Below, piece after piece: positions 45,521-55,690 of a DNA stretch of 64,000 nt (its first letter is position 1; each line of letters starts with the position of its first letter). The notes below the pieces were generated by a model. The model saw only the letters and a program-made list of their open reading frames with translations, searched no databases and had not been told where the DNA came from. Origin of the DNA: Anisodus tanguticus. Taxonomy: Eukaryota > Streptophyta > Magnoliopsida > Solanales > Solanaceae. The stretch is taken from positions 35,980,001 through 36,044,000 of the forward strand of contig CM067549.1 in NCBI GenBank assembly GCA_034509755.1, written 5' to 3'. The translations under genes and the position numbers were made by a program.

Positions 45521-46961
45521 CATGGTTCGTGTAAGAAATAAGAAAAACACATCGTGCCATAGCGGCAATTCGAGGAATAACCTCATGTATCTTGATTAAA
45601 TCCTTTGAATGACTATGATGAGTCAATCATTCCGATACACACAATCTATTTAAGACTGCTAATATCAACATAACTAACAACCAACAACATACTACAGCTA
45701 ATACAATACTATTGTCAAGCAATCAAAGAGAGACGATCTCTCCAAGCTATATACAATGGTTTACTCCACACCTCACCTCCTTTTGACAACAAATAAGCTC
45801 TATACGAGCTACTAAACCCCCACCAATCTCCACATCATATAAAAACAACCCTTATTCAATTTATACAATTACTACAACTTGAATTCACGGCTTTAGATCA
45901 CTGTCCCGTGCGTTCTTAATAAATATATAAATGTAATTACTTTTTATAAGAACAATTATATAGAGAAAGGACTTACGGTTTGTAGTGGCTAAAAATTGTA
46001 CAGAGGTGAATTTTATGTAACGTTTGAGAAAAGAACCAAAAACATGGTTACTGCATACTTTTGAGAATAAAAACGTAGTTGAAGTTGTTTCAGCAATATT
46101 TTTATGAAGAAAAATTCATACAACTCCCGTAATGAACTAAACCATAACATCTTTAAACGAGAAATCTAATGAAAATCAAATTAAACCCAAAAAAGATGAC
46201 AAAAACGTTCCACTTGGTTTCAATTGAAGTTGTGTGTTGCGAGTAATTTCTTTTTTCTTTTTTTGTGATAAGCTTAAAATTCATAAAGTTTTTTTATAAA
46301 GATTACTACAACTCCATTGTCGGTTAAATATTCTTATCTATTAAGGACACTTGGAATTTAATGAATATAATATTCTAAAGTAGATTGGTCATCAAGTTAA
46401 CAATATACGAAGTATTTTAATATAACATAAAGTAATGAGCTAGATTACAAAATAACTTGTACATGCACGTAAATATCATATAAACTCAATACATACAACT
46501 AAAATTTCATAAACATTAACATATCTAGAATAACAAATATTTATTTTATCACGTTCTAATTTTTCAATCTAATCTCAAGAGTACAAATTTTTGTACTATT
46601 AATTCTCAAAGCGGGAAAAGATATTTTTTCTTATGAGAAAATAATTCTATCTTTATAACAAAGAGTATCCCTTTTATAAACTTCCTCATATCATGTGTAT
46701 AATTTAAAGCATATCCGGAAGTAGTAATAATAGTAACTACCCAAAATCATACTTATCAAATATTTACTAAAACGTTTTACTTAAAAGAAATTATATATAC
46801 CATATTAAAGTAATATCTAACGGTATCAATGTTGTCAGACTTACGAAATATTACAATAACACAGTTATAAATCCTCTATAACCTCATGAATGACCTTAAT
46901 CGCTTCAAGCTCATACGGATTTACTACGACACATCCTAATGCCAAAGTGCGGGGTATTACA
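45521..46961 (-). repeat. 3' LTR of minus-strand element E9
   Basis: In minus orientation it starts TGTAATACCCCGC at 46961, directly after a polypurine tract (AAGGAGGGAAATG, 46962-46974) and the usual context TTTGAGGATGAATGTTCCC. The distal end is cut by E8 near 45520. It holds no open frame of note. Confidence 0.7.
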
Positions 46962-47264
46962 CATTTCCCTCCTTGGGAACATTCATCCTCAAATGTAGAT
47001 TGTATCTATGGGCTCTAATACAAGATTCAAGCCTTCAAGGCACACTAATCTGATAGAGACTTTGTGATTAGTTATCTCTTTAATCATGATCATATGAAGC
47101 AGAATGGTTTCTTAAAACATAGCTCTTCTGCACGATCTGGAATATAAAAGAAGGGTAACATTTTCTAAATGTCATGTAGCCTCCCAATTATAAGTGTGGC
47201 GTGCAACACATCCATAAGTGAGACTCAAATAGACACGGCTTCATAGACTCACTAGGACTGAACC
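46962..47264 (-). mobile_element. E9 residual internal region (~300 bp)
   Basis: The segment between polypurine tract and primer-binding site is only about 300 bp. Its sequence aligns with the leader of E11 (62600-62832; shared 'GATCTGGAATATAAAAGAAGG' -like and 'AAGTGTGGC.TGC.ACA.CCAT' blocks), so it is leader only, with gag and pol gone. Confidence 0.72.
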
Positions 47265-47276
47265 TCTCTGATACTA
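47265..47276 (-). promoter_or_regulatory. Primer-binding site of E9
   Basis: Plus strand TCTCTGATACTA; the minus strand TAGTATCAGAGA matches TGGTATCAGAGC at 10 of 12 bases. The LTR end (TGTCACATACC, 47280) follows after three bases. Confidence 0.75.
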
Positions 47277-47279
47277 TAT

Positions 47280-47605
47280 TGTCACATACCAGTCTCGACT
47301 GGGATAGACTACGTTCTACATGAAACTAATGTGAATCTATAATAGACATAAATGACTTAGTAAAGTCTAAAAAGCTATAAACATGATCAATAAGATCCTA
47401 TGTCTGTATAACTGAGCATAAACATGTATATGACTGAACATGACCATATACGTCTATGATGCCTCTAAGAACATCTGATAGACATAACATAGCCGGGACA
47501 GGGCCCCGACTTACCCATAATCTCTATACATATGAGAACAAGACCTAACACAACTCCTAGAAGAAATGGAGCTTACACCATCTCGCTGAACATTTGTACC
47601 ATCTA
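47280..47605 (-). repeat. 5' LTR end of E9, truncated
   Basis: Minus-strand LTR end GGTATGTGACA at 47280; contains the shared GGGACAGGGCCCCGAC block near 47493. It is cut near 47605 where another LTR end, TGTAACACCC, starts. Confidence 0.68.
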
Positions 47606-47822
47606 TGTAACACCCAAAACTAAGGAAGTGTGGGCAGCATAATCTGAGCATAAAATGGCCCGAGCGTACCACCTGTATCACAATATGAGCATGAAATGGT
47701 CTGGACCGACAAGGTCTCAGAATGACTAACATAAGTGAAGTTGAACATGACAATCTAATATAATGGCAGCAAGACCAACATGGGTATACAACAAGGCCAC
47801 AACAAGACAACTATACATACAA
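47606..47822 (-). repeat. Gypsy LTR end fragment
   Basis: Begins TGTAACACCCAAAACTAAGG and contains GGCCCGAGCGTACCAC, matching the LTR end of E11 at 58083-58145. It breaks at about 47822 into LTR-B. Confidence 0.62.
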
Positions 47823-48421
47823 ACCCCGGTCTCGACCTTGTGGCATTGATCACCAAATACTTTGTGTCAGTTCAGGCAATTAACTCCCCGTTTCCTCTAT
47901 CCTTGGGCCTATCCTCCATACCTTACGAAATCCACGGCTACTAAAAATCACAACCATCAACACTTAGCCACAATCATCAAATACTTAACAAAAATAGGTC
48001 TACCATACTTGGTTTGCATCCGGACTTGCATCTCGCATTCCAATTGACTCCCTCGACCAAACTACCTCTACCCTTCCACAAACACACTCCACAATACTCC
48101 CTTAACGTTTACTATAAACTCCCTTAATGTTTTTATAACACTCCTTACTGAGAACCTCACTGGTTCAGTTCTATTCCATCAACCTGCCACCACTCAACCA
48201 CCGAACCCCGACCATCACTCTCACCTTCAAAGTGTCCACAACCACTCCAAAAAATTCCTTGAATTGATTCCCTCTATACCCACCCTAAATCACCACTCAA
48301 CACCCCACTATTCTGATAATCCGAGAACCAATAACACCCCTACTTGTGCCCCAATTCCGGGTCAACCCGATTGTAACCAACACCTGGCCCACTTACCTAA
48401 CATCACCGTTCCTTATATCCA
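47823..48421 (+). repeat. LTR-B 3' tail, first copy
   Basis: Nearly identical to 52820-53422, opening CAAACCCCGGTCTC.ACC and ending CCTTATATCCA, followed by the same LINE sequence as at 53423. It lacks the extra ~230 bp that the tail at 48744-49591 contains, so it is a copy of the 3' LTR and not of the 5' LTR. Frame 48264-48509 and similar are composition-driven. Confidence 0.85.
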
Positions 48422-48743
48422 TCAAAAGGAACATCTTGATTCTACTAAACTTGTTGGAATATTATGTGAAGATGATGTCCACACCAACATACTACTTGAA
48501 GGTACATGATAGGTATTGTCAAATGTGACATTTAATTTAGGACCCATGGTTCAAACCCAATGAAGAGACATTAGTAGCACTAGTGCGGATCAACTTTCAA
48601 GAATTACCCCTTAATTTCATTGCCAAGGAAGCAGTTTTCTCAATGAAAACAGCAGTTGGAAAACCACTAACAGTCGATCTGGCAACAACAAACAAGACAA
48701 GGCCTAACTGCGCAAAGGTGAAAGTGGAATTAGATTTAATGGC
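48422..48743 (+). pseudogene. LINE ORF1 head with DUF4283, duplicated copy
   Basis: Contains DPWFKPNEETLVA, then VRINFQELPLNFIAKEAVFS and TAVGKPLTVDLATTNKTRPN, AKVKVELDLMA, a typical DUF4283 domain of plant LINE ORF1 proteins (RNA-binding, usually followed by a zinc knuckle). By eye about 95% identical to 53423-53744. It ends mid-domain at TGGC (48740-48743), where LTR-B sequence starts. Confidence 0.88.
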
Positions 48744-49591
48744 TTGTTCACGGGCATTGCGACTAGCAAACCCCGATCTCGACCTTGTGGCATTGATCAC
48801 CAAATACTTGGTGTTGGTTCAGGCAATTAACTCCCCGTTCCTGTATCCTTGGGCCTATCCTCCATACCTCACAAAATCCACGGCTACTGAAAATCACAAC
48901 CATCAACACTATGCCATAATCATCAAACACTTAACCAAAATAGGTCTACAACACTTGGTTTGCATCCGGACTTGCATCTCGTATTTTGATTGCCTCCCTC
49001 GACCAAACTACCTCTACCTTTCCACAAACACACTCCAGAATACTCCCTTAAAGTTCACTATAAAATCCATTAACTGAAACCTCTCACAAATAACAATCCA
49101 TGCCCGACGACACGCAAATAGTCCACTACAATCACTAACCGAGACCTCACTGCCTCAGTTTAGCCCCGAGCCTTTCCACCACCAATCCACCAAGACTCTA
49201 GAATATTCTTGACGCTCAAAATCCCCTGAACACCTCCACAAAAACCCTAAGTCAGAAACTATTCACAACTCCCCGCCCAACCCCGACAACACCAAGTTGT
49301 CCTTATAACACTCCTTACCGAGAACCTCACTGGTTCAGTTCTATTCCATCGACCTGCCACCACTCAACCACCGAACCCTGACCATCACTCTTACCCTCAA
49401 CGTGTCCACAACCACTCCAAAAAATGCCTTGAACTGATTCCCTCTATACCCACCCGAAATCACCACCCAACACCCCACTGTTCCGATAATCTGAGAACCA
49501 ATAACACCCCTATTTGTTCCCCGATTCTGGGTCAACTCGATTGTAACAAACACCCGGCCCACTTACCCATCATCACCGTTCCTTATATCCA
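48744..49591 (+). repeat. 5' LTR tail of E10 (LTR-B)
   Basis: Starts within the LTR (TTGTTCACGGGCATTG, equal to 52801) and ends CCTTATATCCA at 49591, five bases before a primer-binding site, which fixes the true LTR-B 3' end. It carries about 230 bp of additional C-rich subrepeat compared with the 3' LTR. Confidence 0.88.
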
Positions 49592-49596
49592 TAGAT

Positions 49597-49608
49597 TGGT
49601 ATCAAAGC
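49597..49608 (+). promoter_or_regulatory. Primer-binding site of E10
   Basis: TGGTATCAAAGC, one mismatch to the initiator tRNA-Met complement TGGTATCAGAGC, five bases after the LTR end. Confidence 0.9.
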
Positions 49609-50153
49609 AAGGACATCCCGTCCCACGCTTTGACGCTATGGAGCAAATAAGTGATGAACTCAAAAGGTTCCTAGCCAAAATTGTCAAGGAGCAAGTGCAA
49701 ACCTTTAAAGGGGGGGGGGGGGCTTGCGGGACATACCTTGAAGAGTCAATCCAATTCCGAAGTTGTATCTACTTACCCAAGGCGTGAAGTCTTGGTACTC
49801 GTAATGAGTTGGAAGTTCCACACAAAAATCTGAAGGAATCACAAAGAGATCAACTTTTCTACACACGGTGCAAGGTGAAAGATGAAGTGTGCAATGTGAT
49901 TATTGAAGGAACAAGTAGTGTCAACTTGGCTTCCGAGGAGATGATATACAAGTTAAAGTTTCCCACTCACAATCATCTGAAGCCATATGATCTCCAATGG
50001 ATGAACAAAGATGAAAAGCTAAGAATCATAACACAAACTCTTGTTAGCTTTCGGATGGAAAAGTATGAAGATGAAATATGGTGTGACGTCCTTCCCATTG
50101 ATGCATGTCATATTTTTTTGGGGCAACCATGGCAACCTGACACGCAGCCATAA
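49609..50153 (+). pseudogene. gag-pol: E10 gag start and protease remnant
   Basis: Frame 49596-49787 opens with a Gag-like N-terminus (DAMEQISDELKRFLAKIVKE) but is interrupted by a run of 13 G (49710-49722), after which the frame no longer looks like Gag. The capsid and zinc knuckle are missing. Frame 49809-50153 is the protease: VCNVIIEGTSSVNLASEEM, LKPYDLQWMNKDEKL, DEIWCDVLPIDACHIFLGQP. The catalytic Asp of IIDGGS is Glu here (IIEGTS). Compared with E8 the protease is of the same family, so E10 and E8 are relatives. Confidence 0.82.
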
Positions 50154-51719
50154 TATAATGAAAGAAGGAATACTTATTCTTTTCAGAAACATGATAAGAA
50201 AATCTGACTAGTGTCGATGTCACCTAGTGAGGTGAAGGACTTGAGAATCCACGTGCAAATAAGCTTGAAGCCGAGGCTCCTTCACCTAATGCACGAAGGA
50301 TAGAGGAAGAATCAAAGAAGGGGAGTCCTACGAACTCATTGGAATGCGAGGAAAGTCTCGGAGGAGGCACGGTTAGAGAAGAAACCGATTTGAAGGAACC
50401 CATAGAGGTTTCGGGAGATGCCATGCCAAATGAGCCAACCACCGAGCTACCATCTAGCAATAATGTGGATCCTATTGGTAAGCTAGTTCTCAGAAGATCC
50501 CTCCCTCCCTATGAACATTTTCCGAAGGAGGATGAAGATACAAAACAAGGTTGGACCTTCTTTACCAACCCTTTGTACCAAGTTGAAGAAATAGGCGGTA
50601 CCTTCTTTGTCAATACATTATATGAGCAAAGTCGCATGGAAGAAGATGTCGACATGGAATTCCCAAGAAAGAAAACATCCGGAACTCTACCAAAGGAAGA
50701 TAATGAACTTGCTCTTGATTTATTTTCAAGAATCTCATTGTCTACTTAGAAAGACAATGGATGTCAAGACCAAGAGTTGGTAGGCAAAGAACAAAATCGA
50801 GCATGCATTGGTCCCTACACAACTCCCGCACTAATGGAAGCTTGGCCCGTATGTTGTCAAAATGATGATGCCCTCACTATGAAGTGCATAATGCCTATGC
50901 ACAGCTTAAGAAATCTCTTGGGTGGAGGAAATAAAATGCAATTGTTCCCCGAGGATGATTTGAGGGATGGATACCATCACATAAGAACCCGAGAAGGAAG
51001 TAAAAGGAAGTTGGATTCTAATGCCAAACATGATCTTTTTGAATGGTTTGTGATGCCATTTGGAGCATGTAACATTCCAAACTCTTCCATGAGCTTCATG
51101 CCTAGCACGCTCCAACAATCCATAGATCACATCACATCATCCGAAAGCTTGTGTGCTCATCCAACCATGATGAAATCCAGCCAAAGATGTATCGAGCCTA
51201 TGGGCATAGTTGCGGCAAATAATTATCTTAGTCCGGCTTCGTTTCCTCATCATTTCATGTGGAGATATTATGACTTTGTTGCCCCTATAAACCAACTCAT
51301 GAGAGAAGGTAAGTATGAATGGTTCTGAGGAACAACAAGAGCACTTGAACTCTTGGAGAGTTATGATGCTCTGGTCCTACCCGTGCCAAGCCGTGAAAGG
51401 CCATTGAGCATCAAAAATAAAACAAGCATAGGTGCCACCTTTTGCTCTAACACAAAGTTGAGTGATGCACTGTGTCGTCCTTCTACCTATGGCCAGACAA
51501 CATATCCTATGGAATTCGAGATCCAACATGAACATCATAAGGTGGCCAAATATATTATCTTGTATTCGGATCCGTATTTGGAAAATTTTGAAGAAGACAC
51601 CTACAAGATAAGACTTCCAATTCTATCTAATGGTGTAAATAATGGATCAACACTTGAGAAAATGTTTTTTACCCCTAGATGGCACGAATTCGAGGATGAA
51701 TTCTTTCAAAGAAGGGGAG
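50154..51719 (+). pseudogene. pol: E10 linker, RT remnant and pol end
   Basis: Frame 50339-50749 is an acidic linker (EEDVDMEFPRKKTSG) with no domain. Frame 50777-51328 shows DLRDGYHHIRTREGSKRK, LFEWFVMPFGACNIPNSSMS, then HFMWRYYDFVAPINQLMREG, which align with RT (DLRSGYHQIR..., MPFGLCNAP..., ...APLT). The segment that would hold the YxDD catalytic box is absent. Frame 51353-51760 contains ENFEEDTYKIRLPILSNG, like the end of integrase; RNase H and the integrase core are deleted. The internal region is therefore about 2.1 kb instead of 4-5 kb, and E10 could only have moved using enzymes from a relative. Confidence 0.72.
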
Positions 51720-53422
51720 TTTTATGGAAATATCCCCGTGAGCTCAAGGTGTCCAATTGATCATCAAGGTGATAAGCACGGGGTTCCAAAGATGTTCAAT
51801 CAACCAATGATAATGTGCTTAAAATGCATGGAAAGTTGAGTTGAGTTGGAGTTATCACATGAAGATCTAAGAAGCAAGTTTTATTTGGCCTTCTTGTTGG
51901 TATTGGCCAAGACCATGTTTTATTTTAGCTTGTCGTTTTCTTTTATTTCTTACCTTAGCTTTTAACTCTTAGATTAGGACATGATGTAATGTGTAAACAA
52001 CTCTTAGCTCCCATTAGGACACAATTAACAAACCATGTAATAGGAAAGAGGGAGACAAAAGCCGAGAGGTTCTCCAAAGGGACCAAAACCGTATAAAGTT
52101 TGTCCAAGCCACGATGGCAAGGACAAAGTATGATTTGATCGACACCATGTCAAGGACAATAGACTTCTAGAAGATGGATACTTGAATAACTGAATTTGAA
52201 GATAAGAAAGTCGTCCAAAGAGAAGGCCAAGAGTTGGCCGAAATTGCTTGTCAAACAAGAACAAAGAATGGAAGCTTCCAAACTAGTTCCAAGAAGATGA
52301 AGTCTGGAGGACCAATCCATCCCCTTTTCGACTTGGACTCCACAAAGAGGTGTGAAGGAGTTTAAGCTCAACTTTGTCTCCAAGAAAAGCCAAACCTTTT
52401 CCCATTGATCACACCAAAATCGAGAAGCCTCTTGGCCAACAAGAAAACCCGAACCCTTTTCCCAATAGGCCAAAAGTTTGTGTCTTTGGTTTGTTTTCTA
52501 GAATAGTCTTTTGTTTACTATAAATAGGAACCTTAGAACTTGTAAATAACCAGAGTTGACTGATATATAAAAGTGAGTTTTACTCAAAGCTAATTGTATT
52601 CACTTATGTGTGTTTACTTTTAGTTGGTTCTTGTGTGAACCAAACTCTCCTTCGGTGCAAGTATTGATTAGTACTTGTGTGACCTCGTATATACCCAAGC
52701 TTGAAGAACACCCTTGGTAGTAAACGAAGGTTGGTACTTATATGGACCAACATAGTCTAAGCCTTGAGAGCAACAAGGGCATCGGTCACCCTCACTTGGC
52801 TTGTTCACGGGCATTGTGACTAGCAAACCCCGGTCTCAACCTTGTGGCAATGATCACTAAATACTTGGTGTCGGTTCGGGCAATTAACTCCCCGTTCCTC
52901 TATCCTTGGGCATATCCTCCATACCTTACGAAATCCACGGCTACTAAAAATCACAACCATCAACACTTAGCCACAATCATCAAACACTTAACCAAAATAG
53001 GTCTACCACATTTGTTTTGCATCCGGACTTGCATCTCGCATTCCAATTGCCTCCCTCGACCAAACTACCTCTACCCTTCCACAAACACACTCCAGAATAC
53101 TCCCTTAACAGTCACTATAATCTCCCTTAATGTTTTATAACATTCCTTACCGAGAACCTCACTAGTTCAATTCTATTCCATCAACCAGCCACCACTCAAC
53201 CACCGAACCCCGACCATCACTCTCACCCTCAAAGTGTCCACATCCACTCTAAAAACGCATTGAATTAATTCCCTCTATACCCACCCGAAATCACCACCCA
53301 ACACCCCACTGTTCTGATAATCCGAGAACCAATAATACCCCTATTTGTGCCCTAATTCCGGGTCAACCCGATTGTAACCAACACCCGACCCACTTACCCA
53401 AAATCACCGTTCCTTATATCCA
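51720..53422 (+). repeat. 3' LTR of E10 (LTR-B)
   Basis: Preceded by AAAGAAGGGGAG (51708-51719), a plausible polypurine tract. It keeps the pol-tail segment CAAGGTGATAAGCACGGGG, GGTATTGGCCAAGACCA, TATA box 52519-52526, and the C-rich tail, ending CCTTATATCCA at 53422 followed by TCAAA and the LINE. About 1.70 kb. The start is approximate. Confidence 0.82.
52519..52526 (+). promoter_or_regulatory. TATA box of E10 3' LTR
   Basis: TATAAATA followed by GGAACC, in the LTR-B consensus position. Confidence 0.65.
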
Positions 53423-54985
53423 TCAAAAGGAACATCTTGATTCAACTAAACTTGTTGGAATATTATGTGAAGATGATGTCCACACCAACATACTACTTGA
53501 AGGTACATGACAAGTATTTTCAAATGCGACTTTTAATTTAGGACCCATGGTTCAAACCGAATGAAGAGACATTAGTAGCAGTAGTGAGGATCAACTTTCC
53601 AGAATTACCCCTTAATTTCTTCACCAAGAAAGCAGTTTTCTCAATGGAAACAGCAGTTGGAAAACCTCTAACAGTCGATCTGGCAACAACAAACAAGACA
53701 AGGCCTAACTACGCAAAGGTGAAAGTGGAATTAGATTTAATGGCAAAACACCTCATAGAATTAATATTGCTGAAGAACATGAAAATTCTGGTTTTTTTAA
53801 ATCTAAATGGAACAAAATCTAGTATGACTTCCTTCCTAAATACTACAAACTACAAGGGCATGGGGAAGAGGAATGCAGGGCACTACATCCTGAACTAGAA
53901 AGAAAGTATAGAGAGGAATTGAGAAAAGAAAAAATGACTGAAGAGATCACTGTGCAACAGGATAATACAAATTATAGGGGCAAAATAAGGTGGAATTATC
54001 AAGTAAAGTAAGAATGGATGCTGAGGAGAAATAAATACATGAATGATAGATCTGGCAGAAAGATATCTGAGATTGAAGGCACCAACAAGAAAAAGATAGA
54101 AGAGACAATGGAGATAAGTAATACCTTTGTTGTGTTAGGAAATGAAGTGGAAGGAGAAAAGCATGAAGGTTCATCTTCTACAATTAAAAGACCTGTACAA
54201 CAAGAGGAAAATTGAGAAAAGCAAGTGAGCACCAATGAATAGATTGAGAATAGTTTTACCAATAAATCAAGCCTTGTTAAGCAACAAGAAGAAGATGTGA
54301 TAAGTCTAGAAGAGCAAGGTAACAATAGTCTAGAACAGAAGAGACACGGGAAGGAAGAAGCACATAAGATGTTAAAACAGCAGGAACCTAATAGTCAAAC
54401 ACAAAAGCAACTGCAAGAAAAAAACATGGAATTTGAGGACACTGACAATATTGCAGAGGTGGAGAGTGTGGAAGAGGAAGAATCAAAGGAATATGAATAG
54501 AAAACAAAGAGTACAAAAGGGTCACCAAATAAAGTTTCAATGCATCAAGGGGATAAAAGTTCCAACAGCAAATAGAAAAGGAAAGAGAGCTTACATTCCT
54601 TTAACAAATATCCAAAATTTATTGAGATAGACATAGGGCAAGAAAAGGGGAATGAAATACCTATAGAGAATGAAAGAAATAATGGAAGGAAGATATCTGC
54701 GCAAAAGGTGAAATCGCATCAACAATGTAAAGAAAACATAGTGATAAACATACAAAGAGGGGAGAAAAGCAGGCAAATTCAGGAAGGACACAAAGAAGAT
54801 GACAGAAGAGGTAATATGGATGGGCAATCTTTAGAACAAAACTTACAGGAAGCAATGAGGGAAGCTGATGTTTCTGCTAAACTTAACAGAGGAGTTTGTA
54901 GGGGGAATAAGAAAACTCAAAGATACACAAGAGTTCCACCAGGGATTGTATATCAAACTAGAAGAGCTCTTAATAAATCTAATGT
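53423..54985 (+). pseudogene. LINE ORF1: DUF4283, zinc knuckle and charged tail
   Basis: The frame starts inside ORF1; the LINE 5' end is missing because LTR-B ends at 53422. DUF4283 is at 53560-53740 (VRINFPELPLNFFTKKAVFS, TAVGKPLTVDLATTNKTRPN). Near 53815-53900 the sequence LPKYYKLQGHGEEECRALHP is the zinc knuckle with the first Cys pair lost. From 53900 to 54985 the product is very rich in Glu, Lys and Gln with frequent stops (for example 54297-54500, 54708-54989), a typical ORF1 tail. ORF1 proteins of plant LINEs coat the element RNA. Ends RTRRALNKSNV-like near 54985. Confidence 0.8.
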
Positions 54986-55690
54986 TTAATGATGAATGCT
55001 ATGATATAGAACATTAGATCAGTGAATACTATGGAAGATTTTCAATGATTGATAAAAATACATCTCAACTATCATTTAGGGTTTATTGGATTGATAGAAC
55101 CTTTTCAAGAGCCTAACAGAATTGAAGAATACAGAAGAAGGTTGGGTTTACATACTGCCTTCGTAAACCTATCTAAAAATATGGATTTTGTGGATGAAAT
55201 GTTTGAAGTGGAAATTTTCATTGATCATATGCAACAAATTACCTTTAAACTTAAAGGGCAAATGTTGCAAGAGGATGTAGTGGTGACTATTGTATATGCC
55301 AAGTGCACACAAAGGGAGAGACTGAAGTTATGGAAAAGTTTAAAATATATGGCTGATAACATGAATAATTATGGATAATATGTGGTGATTTTAATGTGAT
55401 AACATCTAAGAAAGAACATATGGTGCCTTACCTGTCAGTGCTACAAAGGTACAAGATTTCAAGCAATGCATTCACAATTATGGGGTACAAGATTTGGGCT
55501 TTAAGAGGAGTAAATTTACGTAGTGGAATGGGCAGAGTGGAGAGAATTGTATCTTCAATAGGCTAGATAGGTGTCTGAGTAATCTTGATTTGCAGAATAG
55601 ATATCCAGAAATTGAGATACATTATTTAATCAGAACTGGTTCAAATCATGCACCTCTTTTGATCTCATAAGCTGGTAATTGTACACCTAT
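54986..55690 (+). pseudogene. LINE ORF2 endonuclease remnant
   Basis: Apurinic-type endonuclease fold in pieces: NIRSVNTMEDF at about 55009, GFIGLIEPFQEP near 55070, frame 55049-55378 with VTIVYAKCTQRERLKLWKSL, then GDFNVITSKKEH near 55384, LDRCLSNLDLQNRYPEIEI near 55560-55620, and GSNHAPLLI at 55638-55664. The last motif is normally GSDHSPLL; the Asp is Asn while His is kept. Endonuclease nicks the target for primed reverse transcription. Frameshifts near 55380 and 55500 inactivate it. Confidence 0.82.

Noticed and set aside
48583..49077. 164-codon frame as one protein
   Set aside because: Its first half is the LINE DUF4283 fragment and the second half is LTR-B reading through the 48743 joint: a chance fusion made by the duplication.
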